The notes under the pieces were generated by a model that ran no database searches, had not been told where the DNA came from, and saw only the letters and a program-made list of their open reading frames with translations. Made by a program: the position numbers and the translations under genes. This document shows positions 34,785-43,700 of a stretch of 64,000 bases of DNA, piece by piece (position 1 is the stretch's first letter; the number at the start of each line of letters is the position of its first letter). Source of the stretch: Clostridia bacterium. GTDB taxonomy: Bacteria; Bacillota; Clostridia; Acetivibrionales; STF1-152. The stretch lies in contig JANQLN010000048.1 in the NCBI GenBank assembly GCA_028280575.1, forward strand, positions 1 to 64,000, in the 5' to 3' direction.

Positions 34785-37358
34785 TTATTGTTCAGAAAAT
34801 TCATTGATGAACTGTTTGAATTTACTATTCTTGCAATGCTCCATTAATCCATATTTCACCTTTATTCTATCCAGTTTTTCCAGCACAGGTTTTGCGATGA
34901 GCCACAGGAATACTACAGTGGCAATAGCATGAACAAGATCAAAAGGAATACCTTGAAGGTATGCAAAATAAAACATCTCTATCGTGGGATGACTCTGAAA
35001 CATGAGAACCGCCGCAGGATTCATGATTCCCCCATAAATAATGAAAGTGGCCAATCCACCGAAAATGCACAGTGCTGCTGTATTCCTGCGAAGAATACCC
35101 TTTTGAAACAGCACCCCCGCCAGAAAGCCAACGATACCAAATGCAAACATTTGCCAGGGTGTCCATGGCCCTTGTCCAAAAAACATATTGGAAACAAAAC
35201 CGGTGACTGCTCCCACCAGAAACCCCGATTCACCGCCAAAAGCTACGCCTGCAATGATAACTACAGCTACTACGGGCTTAAACTGAGGCAGCATGAAGAA
35301 AGCTGCACGACCAGCTACACCAATAGCACATAGCACCGCAATTACAATTAATTCCCTGGCCTGTGGTTTTCGACTTTCAAACACCATTACAAAGGGCAGC
35401 ATTGTTTCTAAAATAATGAGCATACTAATAAAATAATATTTCCTGTCACCCAGGTAATAGATACCTATATAAATTGTCAACGGTATCACAAGCAAAATTA
35501 TCACCACAGCTGCAAGTGTCCGTTTTGAAAGATGTCTCTTTATTACTTTATGCCGCGCTGCAGATTTTATAGAGCTTTCCTTCCACACCGATTTGTTTTC
35601 ATTTTTCTCCTTAAATTCATTTTGCTCCCATATGCCAGGGCTTATTGGTATGTCTCTCTTTTGCAAAGTCTTTATTTTATAAGGTTTTGCATTACCCCCG
35701 CAGGCAATAATCACCTCTTCCGCCGTCACCGCATTGGGCAGCCTGTGTCTTGCCATTCGATTAGCAGCAGTGGTATAAAAGCTGTTGCCGGAAAAAAATC
35801 GGTTGGGCGCCTCCACACTAATAATATTTCCATCGAAAAACAGGGCACACCGGTGAGAATACTGTGCACAGAACTCTATATCATGGCTTACCATTACAAT
35901 AGTAACACCTTTTTTCAGAAGGTCAGCCAGAATAGCAGCAAATTCATGTTTGAATTCGCCGTCCATACCCTTGGTGGGTTCATCCAGAAGAAGTATCCTG
36001 GGCTCAAGCAACAATACCTTCGCCAGTGCGGCACGCTGCTGTTCTCCACCCGACAGATCGTATGGATGCATGGAAAGCAAACCATCAAGACGGCACAGCT
36101 TTGAGACGGTGCACAATTTTTTATTCTTTACCTCACTTGAAAGCTTATTGCATGAGAGCATCTCAAGCAGATCTTCCTTAACTGTCTTTTTTACAAAAAC
36201 AGCCTGCGGGTTTTGGGGCAGCACACCAAGCATTTGATTAAAAAGCTGACCGCTGTCAATATCAGACAACTCCTTGCCATATATACTCACATTACCCCGA
36301 TAAGGTCTGTTTATGCCGAAAATCAGTGACAGTGCTGTAGTTTTTCCGGTCCCATTTCCGCCTAAAACAGCATAGAACTCTCCCGGGAATACTTTCATGG
36401 AGAGTCCCCTAACAACATCCGGAGTATCTTTTTTATATCGGAACCACACTTCTTTAAGCTCAACGGCAGGGATACAGGTACGATCAGACAACTGCATGCG
36501 GGATATGCCTATATCTCCCAGCGGATTTTCCTTTGCAAAGGAGTCCAGCCATGTACGTCCCTCTCTTACGGTTACGGGACAGGTCAGATTGCTCTGCACC
36601 GCTGAATATATTTTCATGGGTACAGGCATAGCAAGAAACATCCCATGTTTCCTCTCCTTAAGCGTCTGGCCTACCTGCTGGGCTGTTCCTTCACAGATGA
36701 ACCGGCCGTCGTCCATTACCAACACACGATCTGAGTGAGGAAATACTTCCTCCAGCCGATGTTCGGTGATGATGACGGTAACACCCAGTTCACGGTTTAT
36801 CCTGCCCACAGCACCAAGAAATTCTGCTGCGGCAATGGGGTCCAGTTGACTGCTTGGCTCGTCCAGAATCAGTACTGATGGCTGCATTGCCATGATTGAC
36901 GCCAGGTTCAGAAGCTGTTTTTGTCCTCCTGACAACTCGGTAACATTTTTATAAAACCATGTCTCTATCCCAAAAAAGGACGCCATTTCCGCAACCCTCA
37001 GTCGGATTGACGGAGTATCAAAGCCCAAACTTTCCAGTCCAAAAGCCAGTTCGTGCCATACCTTGTCGGTGACAATCTGATTATCTGGAGATTGCTGAAC
37101 AAAACCAATTTTTGCACTTTGAGTTCGCCGGTCAACATCACTAAGGGATATTCCCTCAAACAAAATCTCTCCGCACAGCTTCCCATGGGGTGAAAGCACA
37201 GGTTTCAAATGTCTTAGCAGCGTGGACTTACCACAGCCCGAAGGGCCACAAAGAACAACAAACTGTCCCGCTTGTATTGATATGTTAAGACTTTTCAATA
37301 CCGGTCCAATCTGACCAGGGTAAGTAAATGTCAGATTTCTGATTGTATAGCATTCCAC
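34785..37358 (-). CDS. Fused ECF transporter: two ATPases plus S component
   Basis: An 857-residue fusion. ATPase 1 (1-270) has Walker [10 protein letters not shown] (about 38), signature LSGGQKQLL and Walker B VLILDEPSSQLDP. ATPase 2 (about 300-540) has GGNGTGKTT (about 335), LSGGEQQRAAL and ILLLDEPTKGMDG. The C-terminal membrane part (about 610-830; FGGESGFLVGAVTGFVSNMF, GQGPWTPWQMFAFGIVGFLA) is an ECF substrate-binding S component. The GTG start lies 7 nt after GGGAGG, inside the 3' end of the EcfT gene (28-bp overlap). ECF systems import vitamins; given the cobalamin riboswitch, the expected substrate is cobalamin, a precursor or a lower ligand. This assignment is inference. Confidence 0.9.
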   Translation of the reverse strand: MECYTIRNLTFTYPGQIGPVLKSLNISIQAGQFVVLCGPSGCGKSTLLRHLKPVLSPHGKLCGEILFEGISLSDVDRRTQSAKIGFVQQSPDNQIVTDKVWHELAFGLESLGFDTPSIRLRVAEMASFFGIETWFYKNVTELSGGQKQLLNLASIMAMQPSVLILDEPSSQLDPIAAAEFLGAVGRINRELGVTVIITEHRLEEVFPHSDRVLVMDDGRFICEGTAQQVGQTLKERKHGMFLAMPVPMKIYSAVQSNLTCPVTVREGRTWLDSFAKENPLGDIGISRMQLSDRTCIPAVELKEVWFRYKKDTPDVVRGLSMKVFPGEFYAVLGGNGTGKTTALSLIFGINRPYRGNVSIYGKELSDIDSGQLFNQMLGVLPQNPQAVFVKKTVKEDLLEMLSCNKLSSEVKNKKLCTVSKLCRLDGLLSMHPYDLSGGEQQRAALAKVLLLEPRILLLDEPTKGMDGEFKHEFAAILADLLKKGVTIVMVSHDIEFCAQYSHRCALFFDGNIISVEAPNRFFSGNSFYTTAANRMARHRLPNAVTAEEVIIACGGNAKPYKIKTLQKRDIPISPGIWEQNEFKEKNENKSVWKESSIKSAARHKVIKRHLSKRTLAAVVIILLVIPLTIYIGIYYLGDRKYYFISMLIILETMLPFVMVFESRKPQARELIVIAVLCAIGVAGRAAFFMLPQFKPVVAVVIIAGVAFGGESGFLVGAVTGFVSNMFFGQGPWTPWQMFAFGIVGFLAGVLFQKGILRRNTAALCIFGGLATFIIYGGIMNPAAVLMFQSHPTIEMFYFAYLQGIPFDLVHAIATVVFLWLIAKPVLEKLDRIKVKYGLMEHCKNSKFKQFINEFSEQ

Positions 37359-38221
37359 TTCCGTTCCTCCCTTACATTAATCATGACAGGTGCTATGCAA
37401 AGTGCCAGGTAGCAAAAGTACAAGCTGACGGAATAAAGCTCGGTACATACTCCCTTCATGGTGGGGAAATACCTCCAGTATAAGCCGTCAAACGCTGAGC
37501 CTGCCAAAATATGTCCGCCACAAAGAATAAAAAACACAAGAATCCTTTTGTCCCTGCTGTCAAAGCGGTAAATCGAAAATGCTGTGCGTCCGGGCAGTCC
37601 ATAGCCCCGGCTCTTCATAGAATCTGCAGTCTCAACAGCATTTTCCAGCGCCCATGACACCATGACAGACAGTATCCTGATTCCATGCTTGATTCTCTGT
37701 AAAAGACTTCCGTTAGACACATCCCGCCCTACACATTTCTGCGCATTGGACACCACCTTAAGCTGATCTTTAAATCGGGGCACAAAACGCAGTGACATGG
37801 ATAAGATCAGTGACATGGCAGGTATAACCCGTCCAAAAAGATATACAAACTTATCGGAGGTCATCACCGTGTTGTAGCAGGAAAACCAGCATATCACGGT
37901 AATCAGCATCACAGCTGCCGCAATCCCGTAGGTAATGGATTCGAGCGTCAGAGGATTACCGTTTTTAAGGTAGGTGAGAATGGTTTCCCCCTCATGATTG
38001 AATGCGGGATTTATAAGCGCTGTAACAACCAGCATGGGCAGCATATATTTAAGATTAAAGCCAAGCGCCTTTTTCCCGTTTAGATACACCGAGTAGGTGA
38101 AGGCACACACCAGCGAAATACCCAGACATACCGGATGCATAAAGAACATAGAGAACAGCAGCACCAAGGTGAAATAAACAAAATTTACGACGGGGTGGCA
38201 GGAGGTAAAAGTGTCCTTCAT
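37331..38221 (-). CDS. ECF transporter transmembrane component EcfT
   Basis: About 296 residues with an N-terminal set of membrane helices (HPVVNFVYFTLVLLFSMFF, then LKYMLPMLVVTALINPAFNH). The EcfT coupling region LILSMSLRFVPRFKDQLKVV and the SMKSRGYGLPGRTAF motif contain the conserved A/S-R-G signature that contacts the ATPases. The start is ATG 38221, overlapping the preceding stop as TAATG, which implies translational coupling. It supplies the scaffold for the adjacent EcfA-EcfA-S fusion. Confidence 0.92.
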   Translation of the reverse strand: MKDTFTSCHPVVNFVYFTLVLLFSMFFMHPVCLGISLVCAFTYSVYLNGKKALGFNLKYMLPMLVVTALINPAFNHEGETILTYLKNGNPLTLESITYGIAAAVMLITVICWFSCYNTVMTSDKFVYLFGRVIPAMSLILSMSLRFVPRFKDQLKVVSNAQKCVGRDVSNGSLLQRIKHGIRILSVMVSWALENAVETADSMKSRGYGLPGRTAFSIYRFDSRDKRILVFFILCGGHILAGSAFDGLYWRYFPTMKGVCTELYSVSLYFCYLALCIAPVMINVREERKWNAIQSEI

Positions 38222-39081
38222 TATTCTCCGCCTCCGGTGGCGTAATACCCTCCGACATCCCTGCCGAGATCGCAGGTGTATACCCATTCAACCACATCGC
38301 CGGGCTTTAACCGGTAGCGAGAGCATCCGTAGTTGGGAAACCAGCCGTTTACCTTGTACATCCAGCCGGAAAGCTCTCCGCAGTCAAACTCATACAGGTT
38401 GTTAATCCCCTCTATATAGGCACTGTTATAGATGGGAGTATTTTCAAATTCCATGTGTATCCTGTTTTTCTTCATCTCCCTCAAGAGTACGTTGAATACC
38501 GATTCACCCTCATAGAAGGTGACACTTGTGGCAGGGAAAATAACCCCGTCTTCAGGCACCAGTTCTACTTTTTCCTTATCTAAGTGCTTCATGTTTTTTA
38601 AAATGGTATCACAGCGTACAGAAAGCGTACAGCTATGTGCCACATCAGTTATCACAGCATCCTGGGGCTCTACCGGAACAGGCTTGCCCTCAGGCACAGG
38701 AGCGGTGATGTACCTGTCCTTTCCTGTTTCAGGGTCAATTACCATGCCCTGCTGCATGGAATAGGATTCGGAACCGTCATATACCCCTTCTGACGAGCCC
38801 TCCCGCTGATTAGGCTCCAAGTTAACCGGATACTTCGCTTCTTTTAGCCCATCAGTATTGGCAGGAGACGTATCGTCAGTTGAAGATGCAATGTCAGCAG
38901 AACCCGGAGGCTCTGATGGTTTATCAGGCCATGCAGTCTTGGCTGTGTCTGTATGGGAAATATCCGCCTTATAGGATATATCACTTCCGGCATAATTCCC
39001 GCCCAAAAAATAGGCTGCAGCAAGCACAAATACTATAACAGCCGCCGCAATTATTTTTCCTTTGTATTTTTTCATATCCAA
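38221..39081 (-). CDS. Membrane-anchored DUF4430 (transcobalamin beta-domain-like) protein
   Basis: A 286-residue protein with an N-terminal transmembrane anchor (about 9-28), a long Pro/Ser/Asp-rich linker (30-140) and one C-terminal DUF4430 domain (about 165-275). The domain includes ESVFNVLLREMKKNRIHMEF, YNSAYIEGINNLYEFDCGEL, GWMYKVNGWFPNYGCSRY and LKPGDVVEWVYTCDLGRDVG. DUF4430 matches the C-terminal (beta) domain of transcobalamin, which covers one face of cobalamin. Placed directly before the EcfT start, it may be the membrane-proximal receptor that hands ligand to the transporter. Confidence 0.88.
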   Translation of the reverse strand: MDMKKYKGKIIAAAVIVFVLAAAYFLGGNYAGSDISYKADISHTDTAKTAWPDKPSEPPGSADIASSTDDTSPANTDGLKEAKYPVNLEPNQREGSSEGVYDGSESYSMQQGMVIDPETGKDRYITAPVPEGKPVPVEPQDAVITDVAHSCTLSVRCDTILKNMKHLDKEKVELVPEDGVIFPATSVTFYEGESVFNVLLREMKKNRIHMEFENTPIYNSAYIEGINNLYEFDCGELSGWMYKVNGWFPNYGCSRYRLKPGDVVEWVYTCDLGRDVGGYYATGGGE

Positions 39082-39096
39082 TCAATTCCTTTTTGT

Positions 39097-40770
39097 TTAT
39101 AGAAGATTTAACACACCCAGCATTCTAAAGAGCATTTCGGCGACCTCGCAGCGCTTTATGGGCACTTTGGGCCTTATATCCAAATCATCCTTTGAAAGTA
39201 TGTCCTCCCTGTAGCAGAACGCCAGCGACGTCCGGGCCCAGCCGGAAGAAGTTACGTAATCTGTAAACTGTGCCAGTATATCCCGTACTGTGCCATCTGA
39301 AAGTGAGGTGTCCATACCGCAGAGTCTTGCTGCACCGGCAGCCATGACAGCCGCCTGTTCACGGGTAATGGTGCCCTCAGGATAGAATGCCGTGTCAGAA
39401 ACACCTTTTACAATGCCGTAATTATATGCTGTGCCCACATATCCTGCGTACCAGCTGCCTGATGCAACATCGGAAAACACGCTGCTTTCATTTTCACCAA
39501 GTCCCAGACCCCGCACCACTATGGCGGCAAACTCGGCACGGGTCATGGTTGCCTCAGGATCAAAAATATCCTCTGTTTTGCCGTTTATTACACCCCTTGC
39601 AGCCAGTGCCTCAACAGCCGGCCGGTTTACATGGGCACTGATATCGGCAAAGGTTTTTCCCGGCCTTGCAACAGGTACTGCACTGACATCGGAATGCTTG
39701 CCGTAAAGGCCTTCACCGGCCTTCGGCCCTTCATACACCGCATCAGGAATTGAAATGGCGTCATCCATTCGGTATAAGCTGTTTTTCCCGTTCTCTGCCC
39801 GCTGAGCCGCCACAAGCCCGTAAAACCCCTGCTCAGTCGCCATCTGGTTGCTGCCGCTGCCGTCCGCAGTATGAAGGAAGCCCCTGCCTTCCATATAAAA
39901 TGTAAGAAGATTATCCACCAGCATATTACCTTGCTTTACAAAACGGGAGTCCTCCAGGGATATACCAAGCTCGGTAAGAGCCACGATAACCTGCACACAG
40001 CTTTCCGAATTGGCGGTACCCCAGCTGGCAAAGCCCCCGTCGTTGTTTTGCAGGGCAGACAGGCGGGAAAGTGCTTCTTCGGTAACCTTTCTGACATCCG
40101 ACCGGTGCTGGTACTTGGCAAGTGCCTGAAGTGCCATGCCGGTAATATCAGGATCGGAAGCCTCGTCACCTTCCGTGGCATAATCCGTGCCGCCAAAAAG
40201 TGAGAATCCACCGTCCGGAAGCTGACGGCGCAAGATCTCGTCTACATACATGTTACGGGTGGCCTGGATTTCGGCATCAGGATTTTCAGGCATGGGATAA
40301 TTGCCGCTGTCCAGAGCAATCAACGCCCAGACAGGTCCGTTTATTCCCTGCCATATGGTCTTTTCGAAATCCCCCAGAGCAGTCAGCAGATTGTATCCCG
40401 CCACATCGCGCGGATCTCTTCCGATTGAGGTCAGAGCCACCGCCACACGGGAATATTCGGTATACTTTTTTTTATGCAGCACACCTCCACAGGCTTTGAC
40501 ATATGACTCTACAGTTGTATAATAATCTTGAAAATACTTTTCCGGCACCTCATATCCGGAGCGGGCCAGTCCAAGAACTGCCCACTCGCCCCCTACGGAG
40601 CCGACCTGCGGATTTTTTACCGTTTTATATATATACTGAGCCGTATCGGCGATAACAGAATCCAATTGAACGGCAGTTGCCGCCGAAGCGGCAGCCGCAA
40701 AGCCCATAACAAATACCAGAAACAAGACCAGAGCTATTGTTTTTTTCATAATGATTTTCAATATCCTCAC
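39097..40770 (-). CDS. SLH-anchored alpha6/alpha6-barrel (transcobalamin alpha-domain-like) protein
   Basis: A 557-residue secreted protein: signal peptide (about 8-32), prenyltransferase/squalene-cyclase-like alpha6/alpha6 barrel (about 35-345), then three SLH domains (about 375-557, the last degenerate). The barrel has internal repeats such as GGEWAVLGLARSG, GPVWALIALDSG, SDPDITGMALQALAKY and NNDGGFASWGTANSESCVQV. It is a close relative of the barrel in the giant protein at 26134-34497. It lacks the DxDD/QW-rich catalytic marks of terpene cyclases, so a binding role is more likely. The start is ambiguous: GTG 40770, TTG 40761 (best spaced to GGGGGTGAGG) or ATG 40749. It lies 15 bp before the DUF4430 gene, forming a possible split alpha/beta pair. 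Confidence 0.85.
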   Translation of the reverse strand: MRILKIIMKKTIALVLFLVFVMGFAAAASAATAVQLDSVIADTAQYIYKTVKNPQVGSVGGEWAVLGLARSGYEVPEKYFQDYYTTVESYVKACGGVLHKKKYTEYSRVAVALTSIGRDPRDVAGYNLLTALGDFEKTIWQGINGPVWALIALDSGNYPMPENPDAEIQATRNMYVDEILRRQLPDGGFSLFGGTDYATEGDEASDPDITGMALQALAKYQHRSDVRKVTEEALSRLSALQNNDGGFASWGTANSESCVQVIVALTELGISLEDSRFVKQGNMLVDNLLTFYMEGRGFLHTADGSGSNQMATEQGFYGLVAAQRAENGKNSLYRMDDAISIPDAVYEGPKAGEGLYGKHSDVSAVPVARPGKTFADISAHVNRPAVEALAARGVINGKTEDIFDPEATMTRAEFAAIVVRGLGLGENESSVFSDVASGSWYAGYVGTAYNYGIVKGVSDTAFYPEGTITREQAAVMAAGAARLCGMDTSLSDGTVRDILAQFTDYVTSSGWARTSLAFCYREDILSKDDLDIRPKVPIKRCEVAEMLFRMLGVLNLL

Positions 40771-40797
40771 CCCCTGTTTTACAAAAATTCTTTTATG

Positions 40798-43700
40798 TTA
40801 TTCGAACATCATCTGCACCAGTACGGTCAGCATCTTGGAAGCCTCCGCACGTGTCGCTTTGTCTAAAGGTGCAAACATATCGTTTTCCCTCCCGCTTATT
40901 ATACCTGCCCTCTGCATAGCACTTACCGCATCCCTTGCATAGCCTCTCACCTGCGTCTGATCTGCAAAGGTTTTAGCCTGAATGTCGGCAGGCAGGCTAA
41001 ATCTCTTATACGCTGCATAACGGAAAATCATCACAGCCATATCCTGTCGGGTAATCCTGTCCGCAGGAGAGAAAGTGTTTTCCGAAATCCCCGTGGTGAT
41101 ACCGGCATTGACAGCCCATTCTATATTCTTAGAATGCCAGACGGTCTTGTCAATATCAATAAACTTATTACCCGCAGCCGGCATCTCTTCTCCACTGATA
41201 CGTGCAAGAAGTGCTACAAACTCCGCTCTTGTAATGCTGTCCTCCGGTGCAAAAGCAGTTTCGGACCTTCCTTTTATGAAGCCCCTTTCTGCCAGATAAT
41301 AAATATATTCCTTTGCCCAGTGGGTATCTGAGACATCTTTGAATACCACATTGTACTTCTCGTAGACAACAGCATATACGGAGAAGTGGTCTGTTTCAAA
41401 GATAATGCTGCCGGTTTCCTCATCGTATACGGTACCTTCAATTTTTACTGCCTTTCCGTTTTCACCGATGTAGTAAACAGTTAGCTTTTCGTTATCCTCT
41501 CCGGGCTGCAGCGTATATGGAAGAGATACGGTGACCTTAGCTCCCAGTGAACTGACGGACTTGTCTCCCACAACTACAGAGAAATCGTAAACAGGTCGGT
41601 CTCCGACCAGTGCCCTGTTCTCGTCCGAAAGTGAAGCTGTTTCCACCTTTTCGATACCAATGCTGACATCCGAACCGCTTTTTTTTGCAATTTCAGCCAG
41701 CACTTCCCTGGGCATGGTGATGTCTGCAATACCTGTCGATATCCTCATCCCTATGCCCGCGTCGTTTGCCATGGAGGAGACAGAAGACATAGGAAGTGTT
41801 ATATTCACCTTTCCCACATCACCGTCTATTTCAGGTGTGATGGTAAGGTTTGGAATATTTTCACTCTTTGCCCGTTCCACTACTTCCTCCAGGGATTCCG
41901 CGGAAACCTTCACTTTTGCCGTACCATTATCTATCTCGGCTTTGGGCTTAAGCGTAACCTCATTTGTCGGTCCTTCAGGTTCCTTGTCACTGCCTCTGAT
42001 AGCGGACGGCGCACTGCCCGTATCAAAAGCGCCCAGCTCGTTGAGCCTTTTTATGGCAGCGTTATAGTTGACCACATTACCTACGGTGATGTAGAGCTTC
42101 TGCTCTTGTGTCAGAGCCTTGTATTCCGCATCGGCATTCATGACGGCGGATTTGTGGGATAAGGTGATCCGAGAAGCCTTTGGAATTGAAGCCAACAGGT
42201 CTTTTACGTTCTGAATTTCATCATAGAAAACAAGTTTTTCCTCCGCCGCCTTGAGCGTTGCCAGGTTTGTGACCTTTGATTTTTCAGAGGAGTTCAGGAT
42301 ATTATAAATTGCTCTCGCGTATTCTATTGCCCGTCTGTTGCTTACGAAATTGTAGAAGGTTATTTTGCCTGCAGCAGGAAGCTCTGTGATTAAACCGGTT
42401 ACATACGACGCGCCGCTGTCCGGGCTGATGACATGCAGCTCGTACCAGGTGCCGGTGTAGTCGCGGTCCTCAGTTTCCTGATTGTTCATGGACGGCCAGG
42501 CGTACTCGCCGACTCCTATGTATATGGTGTCGCCCAGACGCACCGGAATTGTTTCCGTGCGTTTATAAAAGCTATTGCCTCCCGCGCCGCTCCTGTTCTT
42601 GTCATTCAAATATGTCTTGACAAGATAATTTTTGTTCGAGGCAGTTGGTATCACTTTCACATTGGCTCTGCTGCCCGATATGACCAGCGCATACTCATAG
42701 GTCACACCTGTGGCCGCTTCCTTCACAAAGGCCGGCGTAAGGGTTGCGGCACTGACCGTCAGGCCTTTCAATGTCGTATCCGAGTTGTGCCAGGTGCCGC
42801 CCAGATCGACCCCCAGATTCTGTGTAAACACTACACGGATTTTATCTCCGTGTTCAAGCTTGCCGTTTGCAACCGAAAACTCCTGGAAGCCATAGTTTGT
42901 GAACCAGTCGTTTAAGGTTCCCATCCAGCCGGAACCTGGATCGCCGGAGAATTCTCCCATCTCTTTATCACCCTTAATTATCTTGGCAAGATATTCTATG
43001 TCATAAAAGTCGGCCTCTTCGCTGCCTCCGATACCCGCCCAGCTGTAACCTGAGTCCGCAAGGGCCCGAAGCACAGCGGTCATCATTGTGTCATTTTGAC
43101 CCAGAGGATATCCTGGCTCACTTATGATTTTCCCGGTAAAATCACCTCCGGGGAAGGTGTAGTTTTCAACATATACATCTACCGTACCAACCTGCTCTCC
43201 AGCGTCAAAATCGCTGTTGCCAATCTCCCCGGTATCACCAGTCTCCTTTTTTTCCACCGCTGCCATGGCAGCAAGCGCATTACTCTTAGCCGTTTCAATC
43301 GCGGGATTATTCCCTGCCGCTGCTATGGCTGCGAGACCGTTATTGTATGACGCAACCATCAACGCCCAGTTTTGATCGGTGTAGTCACTCCTGGAGTAGG
43401 CGTTGAAGGCCTCTGTCAGCTCGTTGGCAGCCTGCTCGGCAGGAGAGCCGGCCACGGGGCCCCATGTGACGGTTACGGTGACGTCGTTATACGGCATGGC
43501 GAAACGGTATATAGCGCCAGGAACACGGAGCCTTCTTCCGCCGATGCTGTCATCGAATTCAAAATCCGTTATCACATCGGCATAGAATGTATCATATTCA
43601 TCCGGGCCTTCAAAGAGAACGCTTTTGATCTCATACGGTTCACCATTGATATTGACGGTGACATTATGAAGCAGCTCATAATATGTACCTGTATAATCAC

